A DNA stretch of 64,000 nucleotides, taken from contig NZ_JACAFQ010000008.1 of the NCBI RefSeq assembly GCF_015354575.1, positions 52,209-116,208 on the forward strand, in the 5' to 3' direction. The notes under the pieces were generated by a model. The model saw nothing but the letters and a program-made list of their open reading frames with translations, was not told the DNA's origin and searched no databases. The position numbers and the translations under genes were made by a program. Below are positions 51,528 to 60,119 of the stretch, in pieces (the stretch's first letter is position 1; each line of letters starts with the position of its first letter). The DNA comes from Pseudomonas sp. UFMG81 (GTDB taxonomy: Bacteria > Pseudomonadota > Gammaproteobacteria > Pseudomonadales > Pseudomonadaceae).

Positions 51528-53930
51528 ATGAAGTTCACCCCGCGTTGCGTCCCGCTCTGGTTCGGCCTCACCACCTCGTCCGTGCTGGCCATGGCCCCCC
51601 AGGCAATGGCCGAGCAGCAGAGCCAGGTCTATACCTTCGCCCAGCCGAGCCAGCCCCTGGCCCAGGCGCTCAATGCCTTCAGCCGCGCCACCGGGCAAAG
51701 CGTGGTCTACACCCTGGCGCTGCCTGACCAGCAAGCCCCTGCCTTGAACGGCGCGTTCAGCGCCGAGCAGGCCTTGCAGCAGCTGCTGGGCAATTCTGGC
51801 CTGGCCTGGCGCCGCCTCGACGCCCGCACCCTGACCCTCGAGCAACCTGACAGCGCCGGCGCGCTCAACCTGCAAGCCACCACCATCACCTCCCAGGCCG
51901 ACGACTTTAGCTACCAGCCCCCGGCCAGCGCCTCGATCATGCGCGGCCAGGGCCCGACCCAGGACATCCCCCAGGCGATCAACGTGGTGCCCGCGCAGGT
52001 GATCCGCGACCAGGCGCCGCGTAACCTCGACGACGCGCTGTACAACGTCAGCGGCATCACCCAGGGCAACAACTTCGGCGGCACCGCCGACACCGTGATG
52101 AAGCGCGGCTTCGGCGACAACCGCGACGGCTCGATCATGCGCGACGGCATGCCCATCGTGCAGGGCCGCGCGCTCAACGCCAGCACCGAGCGGGTCGAAG
52201 TGCTCAAGGGCCCGGCCTCGTTGCTGTACGGCATCCAGGACCCGGGGGGGGTGATCAACGTGGTCAGCAAGCGCCCGCAACTTGAGCAGTACAACGCCTT
52301 GACCCTGCGCGGCTCCACCTACGGCAGCGGCAAGAACGGCAGCGGCGGCGGTTTGGACAGCACCGGCGCACTGGGCGAAAGCAACCTGGCCTATCGGCTG
52401 ATCGTCGACCACGAGGATGAAGATTACTGGCGCAACTACGGTGTGCACCGCGAGTCGCTGGTGGCGCCGTCGCTGGCCTGGCTGGGCGAGGACACCCAAG
52501 TGGTGCTGGCCTACGAACACCGCGAGTTCCTGTACCCGTTCGACCGCGGCACGGCCTTTGGCAGCAACGGCCACCCGCTGGACATCCCGGCCACCCGCCG
52601 CCTGGACGAGCCGTTCAATGACATGGAGGGCCGCTCCGACCTGTATCGCCTGGAGGTCGACCACGCCTTGACCGACGCCTGGAAAACCCATTTCGGCTAC
52701 AGCTTCAACCGCGAAACCTACGATGCCAGCCAGGTCCGCGTGACCGGCGTCAACGAGGCGAAAGGCACGCTGACCCGCAGCATCGACGGCACCCAGGGCG
52801 CCATGAGCCGCGACCAGTTCGCCACCTTCAGCCTCAATGGCACCGTCGAGCTGGCCGGCCAGCGCCACGACCTGCTGGTCGGTGTCGATCACGAAGACCG
52901 CAAGGTCTACCGCGCCGACCTGATCCGCCAGAACAGCCGCTCGACCTTCAGCTACCTCAACCCGGTCTATGGCCGTGAAGTGGAAGGCACCACGGTGCGC
53001 GCCAGCGACAGCGACCAGACCGACAAGCTGCGCACCGACTCGCTGTTCCTGCAGGATGCCTGGCACCTGGACGATCACTGGATCCTGGTCGCCGGCGGGC
53101 GTTTCCAGCAGTTCGACCAGTACGCTGGCCGCGGTCGCCCATTCAACGTCAACACCGACAACAGCGGCCAGACCTGGGTGCCCCATGCGGGCCTGGTGTA
53201 CAAGGTCGATGAGCAGCTGTCGTTGTATGGCAGCTACAGCGAGTCGTTCAAACCCAACTCGACCATCGCGCCGTTGAGCATCGGCGGTGGCCAGACCCTC
53301 ACCCTCGACTCGGGGATCGAGCCGGAGCAGGGCAAGGCCTGGGAAATCGGCGCCAAGCTGGATATCCCGGGCCGGATCACCGGCACCCTGGCGCTGTTCG
53401 ATATCAACAAACGCAACGTGCTGGTGGCCGATGGCGACACCCAGCCCGGCACGATCATCTACAGCAACGCCGGCGAAGTGCGTTCACGCGGTGTCGAGCT
53501 GGACCTGAGCGGCCAGCTCAGCGAGCGCTGGAGCCTGATCGGCGCCTACGCCTTTACCGATGCCGAAGTGACCAAGGACCCGGTGCTGGAGGGTAACCGC
53601 CTGCAGAACGTCGCCCGCCACAGCGGTTCGCTGTCGGCGGTGTACGACTACGGCAGCCTGTTCGGCGGCGACCGCCTGCGCCTGGGTGCCGGTGCCCGCT
53701 ACGTGGGCGAGCGAGCCGGCAACCCGACCAATGACTTCGACCTGCCGGCGTACACCGTGGCCGATGCCTTCGCCAGCTACGAGACCAAGCTCGACGAGCA
53801 CAAAGTGCTGCTGCAACTGAACGTGAAGAACCTGTTCGACAAGGTGTACTACAGCTCGGCGGTGAACCGGTACTTCGTCGCGGTAGGGGATGCGCGGCAG
53901 GTGAGCCTGTCGAGTACTTTGGAGTTCTAA
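51528..53930 (+). CDS. TonB-dependent siderophore receptor with signalling domain (second system)
   Basis: 800 residues: signal peptide (ending QAMAE), STN domain (FAQPSQPLAQALNAFSRATGQSVVYTLALPDQQ, EQALQQLLGNSGLAW), TonB-dependent siderophore plug (IPQAINVVPAQVIRDQAPRNLDDALYNVSGI, VLKGPASLLYGIQDPGGVINVVSKRP) and barrel ending LSSTLEF. The plug pattern is of FpvA/FoxA/FhuE-type receptors for hydroxamate or mixed siderophores. It should be switched on by the adjacent FecI/FecR pair when its ligand is present. Exact siderophore not readable. Confidence 0.92.
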   Translation: MKFTPRCVPLWFGLTTSSVLAMAPQAMAEQQSQVYTFAQPSQPLAQALNAFSRATGQSVVYTLALPDQQAPALNGAFSAEQALQQLLGNSGLAWRRLDARTLTLEQPDSAGALNLQATTITSQADDFSYQPPASASIMRGQGPTQDIPQAINVVPAQVIRDQAPRNLDDALYNVSGITQGNNFGGTADTVMKRGFGDNRDGSIMRDGMPIVQGRALNASTERVEVLKGPASLLYGIQDPGGVINVVSKRPQLEQYNALTLRGSTYGSGKNGSGGGLDSTGALGESNLAYRLIVDHEDEDYWRNYGVHRESLVAPSLAWLGEDTQVVLAYEHREFLYPFDRGTAFGSNGHPLDIPATRRLDEPFNDMEGRSDLYRLEVDHALTDAWKTHFGYSFNRETYDASQVRVTGVNEAKGTLTRSIDGTQGAMSRDQFATFSLNGTVELAGQRHDLLVGVDHEDRKVYRADLIRQNSRSTFSYLNPVYGREVEGTTVRASDSDQTDKLRTDSLFLQDAWHLDDHWILVAGGRFQQFDQYAGRGRPFNVNTDNSGQTWVPHAGLVYKVDEQLSLYGSYSESFKPNSTIAPLSIGGGQTLTLDSGIEPEQGKAWEIGAKLDIPGRITGTLALFDINKRNVLVADGDTQPGTIIYSNAGEVRSRGVELDLSGQLSERWSLIGAYAFTDAEVTKDPVLEGNRLQNVARHSGSLSAVYDYGSLFGGDRLRLGAGARYVGERAGNPTNDFDLPAYTVADAFASYETKLDEHKVLLQLNVKNLFDKVYYSSAVNRYFVAVGDARQVSLSSTLEF

Positions 53931-53937
53931 AGACTGG

Positions 53938-54058
53938 GACCGCTTTGCGGTCCTTACCGGCCGGTCCGGCGCACCGGCAAGGCCGCTCCTACAATTGATC
54001 GCGGTCTCTTGTAGGAGCGGCCTTGTGTCGCGAAAGGGCCGCAACGCGGCCCCAGCGA
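53938..54058. repeat. REPIN, TGTAGGAGCGGCC type
   Basis: A diverged left half (CCGGTCCGGCGCACCGGCAA, then GGCCGCTCCTACA) is followed by a full right half TGTAGGAGCGGCCTTGTGTC with a GCCGCAACGCGGCC stem. Here the outer arms point inward, opposite to most copies. It lies between two convergent genes. Confidence 0.75.
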
Positions 54059-54934
54059 TCAACAGGCAAACGCCGCCCGATACTCCCCCGGCGTCGCCCC
54101 CAGCGCCTGCCTGAACCGGTTGCTGAAATGGCTGGCACTGGCAAACCCGCAGATCAACGCCACCTGCCCCAGCGGCAACTCACCCAGGCGCAACAGCTCG
54201 CACGCTCGGTGCAGGCGCCGAGCCAGCAGGTACTGGTGCGGCGGCAGACCGAAGCTCGCCCGGAACATCCGTGCGAAGTGGTATTCGGACAGGTTGCAGC
54301 GCAGCGCCAGCTCCCCCAGGGTCAGGGGCTGGTCGAGGTTGGCCTCGATGTAGTCCACCAACTGCCGGCGCTGGTGCGGCGCCAGCCCGCCTTTGAGTTT
54401 GAGCCCTTGGCGCAAACCAGCCTGGTTCAATACCGCGTGGTCGATGATGGCATGGGCCAGGCTGCTGGCCAGCAGGCGTTCGCCGGGCTCGGCCCAGTGC
54501 AGCTGGATCAGCTGGCGAAAACGTTCCGCCTGCTGGGCATCGTCGAGAAAGGTCGCCTCGCGCAGCTGCATCTCCCGCGGCTCGCGGTCGAGCAGGCGGG
54601 TGCAGCCCAGGGCGAACTGTTCCTCGCTGATATACAGGTGCGCCAGGCGGATCGAGCCGTTGACCACCCAGTTCGACTCCTGCCCGGCGGGCATGATGCA
54701 CAGTTTGTCCGGCGCGCCCTTGTCGCCGGGGCGCTGGCGGCGGAAGGTGCCGGTGCCGTCGGCGATGTAGCAGGACAGGGTGTGGTGGCTGGGGGCCTGG
54801 TAGTCGCGGGCATCGTCGCGGTTGCTCCACAACGCCGCCGCCAGCCCGTCGCCCAGGTGCGCGCTCAATTCCAGGCGGGCGTGGGGCGAGGCGTGCATGG
54901 CGTTGAAGACTTGCAGGTGGTCGAGTGCGGGCAT
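54059..54934 (-). CDS. AraC-family regulator
   Basis: 291 residues. A cupin-like N-terminal sensor is followed by two helix-turn-helix motifs near the C-terminus (LTLGELALRCNLSEYHFARMFRASFGLPPHQYL and LGQVALICGFASASHFSNRFRQALGATPGEYR). Start MPALDHLQVF at 54934 is chosen; the upstream extension reads through repeats. Divergent from the DMT exporter, which it may control. Confidence 0.87.
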   Translation of the reverse strand: MPALDHLQVFNAMHASPHARLELSAHLGDGLAAALWSNRDDARDYQAPSHHTLSCYIADGTGTFRRQRPGDKGAPDKLCIMPAGQESNWVVNGSIRLAHLYISEEQFALGCTRLLDREPREMQLREATFLDDAQQAERFRQLIQLHWAEPGERLLASSLAHAIIDHAVLNQAGLRQGLKLKGGLAPHQRRQLVDYIEANLDQPLTLGELALRCNLSEYHFARMFRASFGLPPHQYLLARRLHRACELLRLGELPLGQVALICGFASASHFSNRFRQALGATPGEYRAAFAC

Positions 54935-55066
54935 GGGCGGATCCTCTGGTGGCCATCGTACTGCGATGGCGAGGGGCTGACAGCTACCTGCCGAGCAAAA
55001 GCGCAAGTTTGTGCAAGCGCAGGGCAGGTGCCCGGTGAAGACTGTAAGGCCTGGCGAGGGCTGCGC

Positions 55067-55168
55067 CCTCGATCGCTGGCAAGCCAGCTCCCACAGGAGT
55101 GTGCAGCTCAGGAGGTTTGCACTTTTCCTGTGGGAGCCGGCTTGCCGGCGATGGGCCGCACAGCGGCC
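55067..55168. repeat. REPIN
   Basis: ATCGCTGGCAAGCCAGCTCC and GTGGGAGCCGGCTTGCCGGC in the AraC/DMT divergent gap, about 40 bases before the DMT gene. It lies in a promoter region, unusual for these elements. Confidence 0.8.
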
Positions 55169-55196
55169 CCGGGTTCCAATGCCTGAGGATGTCGCC

Positions 55197-56099
55197 ATGA
55201 ACCTGTCGCTCTACCTGCTCACCGTCCTGATCTGGGGCACCACCTGGATCGCCCTGAAATTGCAGCTGGGCGTGGTCGCCATTCCGGTGTCGATCGTCTA
55301 CCGCTTCGCCCTGGCCGGGTTGATCCTGTTCGCCATCCTGCTGCTCACCCGGCGCCTGCAACCGATGGACAGGCGCGGCCATCTGGTGTGCATGGCCCAG
55401 GGTTTTTGCCTGTTCTGCGTCAACTTCATGTGCTTCCTCACCGCCAGCCAATGGGTCGCCAGCGGTCTGATCGCCGTGGTGTTTTCCACCGCCACCCTGT
55501 GGAACGCCCTCAATGCGCGGATCTTCTTCGGCCAGAAGATCGCCGCTAACGTACTTGCCGGCGGTGCCATGGGCCTGCTGGGGCTGGGGCTGCTGTTCTG
55601 GCCGGAGCTGTCACACCACGCCGCCAGCCGCGAAACCCTCTACGGCCTGGGCCTGGCGCTGCTCGGCACCTTGTGTTTCTCGGCCGGCAACATGCTCTCC
55701 AGCGTGCAGCAGCGGGCCGGGCTCAAGCCCATGACCACCAATGCCTGGGGCATGCTCTACGGCGCATCGATGCTGGCGGGGTACTGCCTGGTCAGCGGCA
55801 TTCCCTTCGAGATGGAATGGAACATGCGCTATATCGGTTCGCTGCTGTACCTGGTGATCCCGGGCTCGGTGATCGGCTTCACCGCCTACCTCACCCTGGT
55901 CGGGCGCATGGGGCCGGAGCGCGCGGCCTATTGCACGGTACTGTTCCCGTTGGTGGCGCTGAACGTGTCGGCGTTCGCCGAGGGGTATCAGTGGACACCG
56001 CCGGCGCTGCTGGGGCTGGTGGTGGTGATGGCGGGGAATGTGCTGGTGTTTCGCAAGCCAAAGGCAAAGCCGGTGAGCGGTGCGCTGGCAATGAAATAA
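55197..56099 (+). CDS. DMT superfamily (EamA) transporter
   Basis: 300 residues, ten membrane helices in two EamA repeats (YLLTVLIWGTTWIALKLQLGVV opening; second half from GLGLALLGTLCFSAGNMLSSVQQR). Exports metabolites or amino acids; substrate unknown. Preceded by a divergent AraC regulator. Start ATG follows TGAGGATGTCGCC. Confidence 0.9.
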   Translation: MNLSLYLLTVLIWGTTWIALKLQLGVVAIPVSIVYRFALAGLILFAILLLTRRLQPMDRRGHLVCMAQGFCLFCVNFMCFLTASQWVASGLIAVVFSTATLWNALNARIFFGQKIAANVLAGGAMGLLGLGLLFWPELSHHAASRETLYGLGLALLGTLCFSAGNMLSSVQQRAGLKPMTTNAWGMLYGASMLAGYCLVSGIPFEMEWNMRYIGSLLYLVIPGSVIGFTAYLTLVGRMGPERAAYCTVLFPLVALNVSAFAEGYQWTPPALLGLVVVMAGNVLVFRKPKAKPVSGALAMK

Positions 56100-56119
56100 G
56101 GCTGCGCCGCGCCGCTTTC

Positions 56120-56236
56120 CTGTAGGAGCGGCCTTGTGTCGCGAAAGGGCTGCGTAGCGGCCCCAGGATTTCGGCATCACGCAAGATCGCCGGGGCCGCT
56201 ATGCGGCCCTTTCGCGACACAAGGCCGCTCCTACAG
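56120..56236. repeat. REPIN, TGTAGGAGCGGCC type
   Basis: TGTAGGAGCGGCCTTGTGTC and GACACAAGGCCGCTCCTACA with GGGCTGCGTAGCGGCCCC and GGGGCCGCTATGCGGCCC inner stems, between convergent DMT and dehydrogenase genes. Confidence 0.88.
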
Positions 56237-56268
56237 GCGATAGGGCCAGCCCAGTCAGTAAGCAGCTA

Positions 56269-57243
56269 TTAGCCTTTCCACACCTGCGGATTCACCAGGT
56301 CCCGCGGCCGCTCACCCAGCAGCGCCGCGCGCAGGTTGTCTATCGCCCGGTTGGCCATGGCCTCGCGGGTTTCAGCGGTGGCCGAACCTACGTGGGGCAG
56401 GGTGAGGGCGTTGGGCAGCTTGAACAGCGGCGAATCGGCCAATGGCTCCTTCTCGTACACGTCCAGCCCGGCGCCGCGAATGGTGCCGTTTTGCAGGGCT
56501 TCGATCAGCGCCGCCTCATCCACCACCGGGCCACGGGCGATGTTGATCAGGAACGCGCTGGGCTTCATCAGCTTCAGTTCACGGGCGCCAATCAGCTTGC
56601 GGGTGGCCTCGGACAGCGGCACCACGATGCAGACGAAATCGGCCTCGGCCAGCAACTGATCCAGGCTACGGAACTGAGCGCCCAGCTCCTGCTCCAGCGC
56701 CGCCTTGCGGCTGTTGCCGGCGTACAGGACGTTCATGTTGAAACCGAAGCGGCCACGGCGGGCGATGGCCGCGCCGATGTTGCCCATGCCGACGATGCCT
56801 AGGGTTTTGCCGTGCACGTCGGTGCCGAAGTGTGCCGGGCCCACGGTGGCCTGCCACTGGCCGGCCTTGGTCCAGGCATCGAGTTCGGCGGTGCGGCGGG
56901 CGCAGCCCATGACCAGGGCGAAGCCCAGGTCCGCGGTGCTTTCGGTGAGCACGTCGGGGGTGTTGGTCAGGGCGATGCCGCGCTCGTTGAAGTAATCCAG
57001 GTCATAGTTGTCGTAACCCACCGAGACACTCGACACCACCTCCAGCTTGCCCGCGCCTTCGAGCTGCGCACGGCCGAGCTTGCGGCCCACCCCGATCAGG
57101 CCGTGGGCCTCGGGCAGGGCTTCGTTGAACTGGGCGGCGATGTCGCCCAGTTTCGGGTTGGGCAGGATCACGTTGAAGTCTTGCTGCAGGCGTTCGGCCA
57201 TCGCCGGGGTGATGCGGCTGAAGGCCAGGACGGTCTTTTTCAT
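56269..57243 (-). CDS. D-2-hydroxyacid dehydrogenase (2-ketogluconate/glyoxylate reductase type)
   Basis: 324 residues, NAD(P)-dependent: VVSSVSVGYDNYDLDYFNERGIALTNTP, nucleotide loop LGIVGMGNIGAAIARRG, catalytic Arg in NIARGPVVDEAAL, Glu in DVYEKEPL and His in LPHVGSATAETREAM. Resembles KguD/GhrB. It stands alone, not in a kgu operon, so it may reduce glyoxylate, hydroxypyruvate or 2-ketogluconate. ATG at 57243 (MKKTVLAFSRITP) is chosen against a much longer frame through a repeat. Confidence 0.9.
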   Translation of the reverse strand: MKKTVLAFSRITPAMAERLQQDFNVILPNPKLGDIAAQFNEALPEAHGLIGVGRKLGRAQLEGAGKLEVVSSVSVGYDNYDLDYFNERGIALTNTPDVLTESTADLGFALVMGCARRTAELDAWTKAGQWQATVGPAHFGTDVHGKTLGIVGMGNIGAAIARRGRFGFNMNVLYAGNSRKAALEQELGAQFRSLDQLLAEADFVCIVVPLSEATRKLIGARELKLMKPSAFLINIARGPVVDEAALIEALQNGTIRGAGLDVYEKEPLADSPLFKLPNALTLPHVGSATAETREAMANRAIDNLRAALLGERPRDLVNPQVWKG

Positions 57244-57287
57244 CGGGCTTCTCTGCAAGGCTGGGGAGTGGAGTCGGGCAGAAAAGC

Positions 57288-57378
57288 GGGGGCCGCGTTG
57301 CGGCCCTTTCGCGGGCAAGCCCGCTCCCACAGTGAGCGCGTAAACCTGTGGGAGCGGGCTTGCCCGCGATGGAGGGCG
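57288..57378. repeat. REPIN, GCGGGCAAGCCCGC type
   Basis: GGGGGCCGCGTTGCGGCCC, then GCGGGCAAGCCCGCTCCCAC and GTGGGAGCGGGCTTGCCCGC. It sits upstream of the dehydrogenase start and downstream of the LysR gene end. Confidence 0.8.
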
Positions 57379-57464
57379 TAGCCCTCCCATAGGCCTGTCT
57401 GCCAGACGCTGAAGTCAATGGTTAGCAACCTACCATTGTCCCCACTCCAAATGCAGCAGCTTTT

Positions 57465-58412
57465 TCAGTTGGCGATCAGCACCTGGTGGGTCTTCAGGTC
57501 CGCCTCATGGGCCGCTAGGATCTCCGGCAACGAGTTGCGCAGGTACTCGACCCAGGTCTTGATCTTGGCATCCAGGTACTGGCGCGACGGGTAGATCGCG
57601 TACAGGTTCAGCTCCTGCAAACGGTAGTCGGGCATGATCCGCACGATGCTGCCGTCGCGCAGGGCATCGATGGCCGAATAGATCGGCAGCACGCCTACCC
57701 CCATGCTGCTGCGGATCGCGGTCTTCATCGCATCGGCCGAGTTCACCTGGAACGGCGAGCTGGTGATGTTGACCATCTCCTGGCCTTCCGGCCCGTCGAA
57801 CAGCCATTTCTCCAACGGGATCACCGGGCTGACCATGCGCAGGCAGGCATGCTTGAGCAGGTCGGCCGGCTTGTGCGCGGTGCCGTGGCGTGCCACGTAC
57901 TCGGGCGAGGCGCAGACAATGCTGTAGGTGATGCCCAGGCGCTGCGAAACGAAGCCCGAGTCCGGCAACTCGGTGGCCAGCACGATGGACACGTCATAGC
58001 CCTCGTCGAGCAAGTCCGGCACGCGGTTGGCCATGGTCAGGTCGAAGGTCACATCCGGGTGCGATTCGCGGTAGCGGGCGATGGCGTCGACCACGAAGTG
58101 CTGGCCCACCCCGGTCATCGAATGCACCTTCAACTGCCCGGCCGGGCGGGCATGGGCATCGCTGGCCTCGGCTTCGGCCTCCTCGACGTAGCTCAGGATC
58201 TGTTCGCAGCGCATCAGGTAGCGCTTGCCAGCCTCGGTCAGCGCGATGCGCCGGGTGGTGCGGTTGAGCAGGCGGGTTTGCAGATGGGCTTCCAGGTTGG
58301 AGACCGCCCGCGACACGTTCGCGGTGGTCGTATCCAGTTGCACGGCGGCGGCAGTGAAACTGCCGAGCTGGGCCACACAACTGAAAGCACGCATGTTTTG
58401 CAGGGTGTCCAT
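57465..58412 (-). CDS. LysR-family regulator (divergent from efflux operon)
   Basis: 315 residues: winged helix (MRAFSCVAQLGSFTAAAVQLDTTTANVSRAVSNLE) and CrgA-type effector domain. The gene is divergent from the outer-membrane-factor gene 180 bases away, a layout like aaeR with aaeXAB, so it probably controls the efflux operon in response to an aromatic acid or similar ligand. The gap (58413-58592) has AT-rich promoter-like sequence but no operator I can fix. Confidence 0.87.
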   Translation of the reverse strand: MDTLQNMRAFSCVAQLGSFTAAAVQLDTTTANVSRAVSNLEAHLQTRLLNRTTRRIALTEAGKRYLMRCEQILSYVEEAEAEASDAHARPAGQLKVHSMTGVGQHFVVDAIARYRESHPDVTFDLTMANRVPDLLDEGYDVSIVLATELPDSGFVSQRLGITYSIVCASPEYVARHGTAHKPADLLKHACLRMVSPVIPLEKWLFDGPEGQEMVNITSSPFQVNSADAMKTAIRSSMGVGVLPIYSAIDALRDGSIVRIMPDYRLQELNLYAIYPSRQYLDAKIKTWVEYLRNSLPEILAAHEADLKTHQVLIAN

Positions 58413-58592
58413 GGGTCACTCTCGGTTTAGAGGGCAAAATTGTGACATGAAGTAACGACTTTGCACGTCCGACTAAAGCCGGATTATCGCTGTTTTGGTA
58501 ACAAAGATTCGCAGGAATATGCGCTTATCGCCAATCCAACCCACCCCTAGAATGGCCCAGCCCCTCCACCTCTTCCTCGGGAAATCGCAGCT

Positions 58593-60119
58593 GTGCCGCG
58601 TCGCAACATCAGAGCGCTTAGCGCGCTCAGTGCCTGTGCCCTTAGCTTGTCCTTGAGCGGCTGTATCGGAACCTGGGGCATTGCCCCGCAAAGCAAGACA
58701 ATCCAAGCCAACCAATTGACCACCGACGCCGCCATCCGCGAGGCGGAGCGCGATGCCCATTGGCCCGCCCAACAGTGGTGGCGCGGCTATGGCGATGCGC
58801 AGCTGAACGACTGGCTGGCGCAGGCCCTGGAGGGCAGCCCGAGCATGGCCATGGCCGCCGCGCGGGTACGTGAAGCCAAGGCCATGGCCGGCGTGGTCGA
58901 GTCGGCGGAAAAACTCCAGGCCAATGGCAACGCCACGCTCAAGCGCCACAACTGGCCCGAGGATCAGTTCTACGGCCCGGGCGCGTTGTCGGGGGCCAAC
59001 ACCTGGGACAACAACGCCGCCATCGGCTTCAGCTACGCCCTTGATCTATGGGGCCGCGAACGCAATGCCAGCGAGCAGGCCGTGGACCAGGCGCACATGA
59101 GCGTCGCCGAGGCGCGCCAGGCCCAGCTCGAGCTGGAGAACAACGTGGTGCGCAGCTACATCCAGCTCAGCTTGCAGTTCGCCCAGCGCGATATCGTCCA
59201 GGCCGAGCTTGCCCAGCAGGAGCAGATCGTCGCCCTGGCCAAGCGCCGCCTGGACGGCGGTATCGGCACCCATTTCGAGGTCAGCCAGGCCGAAGCGCCG
59301 CTGCCCGAGACCCACCGTCAGATCGACAGCCTCAACGAAGCGATCGCCCTGACCCGCAACCAGCTGGCTGCGTTGGCCGGCAAAGGGCCAGGGGAGGGCG
59401 CCAGGTTGCAGCGCCCGACCCTGACCCTCGGCGCGCCGCTCAAGCTGCCGTCGAACCTGCCTGCCGAACTGGTCGGCCAGCGCCCCGACGTGGTCGCCAG
59501 CCGCTGGCAGGTCGCCGCCCAGGCGCGCGGTATCGATGTGGCCCACGCCGGGTTCTTCCCCAATGTCGACCTGGTCGGCAGCCTCGGCTTCATGGCCACC
59601 GGCGGTGGCCCGCTGGAGTTCCTCACCGGGCGCAAGTTCAACTACAACGTCGGGCCTGCCATTACCCTGCCGATCTTCGACGGCGGCCGCCTGCGCTCGC
59701 AACTGGGTGTGGCCTCGGCTGGCTACGACGTGGCCGTGGCGCGCTACAACCAGACGGTGATCGGCGCATTGAAGAACATCTCCGACCAGTTGATCCGCCG
59801 CGAGTCGATGAAGGAGCAGGCGCATTTCGCCGCCGAATCCGTGGCCGCCGCGCAGAAGACCTACGACATCGCCACCGTGGCCTTCCAGCGCGGCCTCACC
59901 GACTACCTCAACGTGCTCAACGCCCAAACCCTGCTGTTCCGCCAGCAACAGGTGCAGCAGCAGGTGCAGGCCGCACGGCTGATCGCCCATGCCGAGCTGG
60001 TCACCGCCCTGGGTGGCGGGCTTGAGGCGGGCAACGACGTGCCGGATGAAGAACACCAGGCCGCGCCGAAAACCCCGGCCACCCTGGCCATCTTCGACAC
60101 CCCGGACCACGCCCAATGA
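58593..60119 (+). CDS. Outer membrane efflux lipoprotein (NodT/OprM type)
   Basis: 508 residues: lipoprotein signal with Cys24 (SLSLSGC), then two outer-membrane-factor repeats (WWRGYGDAQLNDWLAQALEGSPSMAMAAARVREAKA; AELVGQRPDVVASRWQVAAQARGIDVAHAGFFPNVDLVGS; FNYNVGPAITLPIFDGGRLRSQLG). It forms the trimeric exit duct. Start is GTG at 58593 (no ribosome-site alternative). It overlaps the FUSC gene by four bases; first gene of the operon. Confidence 0.9.
   Translation: MPRRNIRALSALSACALSLSLSGCIGTWGIAPQSKTIQANQLTTDAAIREAERDAHWPAQQWWRGYGDAQLNDWLAQALEGSPSMAMAAARVREAKAMAGVVESAEKLQANGNATLKRHNWPEDQFYGPGALSGANTWDNNAAIGFSYALDLWGRERNASEQAVDQAHMSVAEARQAQLELENNVVRSYIQLSLQFAQRDIVQAELAQQEQIVALAKRRLDGGIGTHFEVSQAEAPLPETHRQIDSLNEAIALTRNQLAALAGKGPGEGARLQRPTLTLGAPLKLPSNLPAELVGQRPDVVASRWQVAAQARGIDVAHAGFFPNVDLVGSLGFMATGGGPLEFLTGRKFNYNVGPAITLPIFDGGRLRSQLGVASAGYDVAVARYNQTVIGALKNISDQLIRRESMKEQAHFAAESVAAAQKTYDIATVAFQRGLTDYLNVLNAQTLLFRQQQVQQQVQAARLIAHAELVTALGGGLEAGNDVPDEEHQAAPKTPATLAIFDTPDHAQ

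Noticed and set aside
51519..53186. 555-codon open frame antisense to the siderophore receptor
   Set aside because: Repetitive Val-Ala-Gly-Gln composition typical of antisense reading of high-GC codons; no start signal or family.
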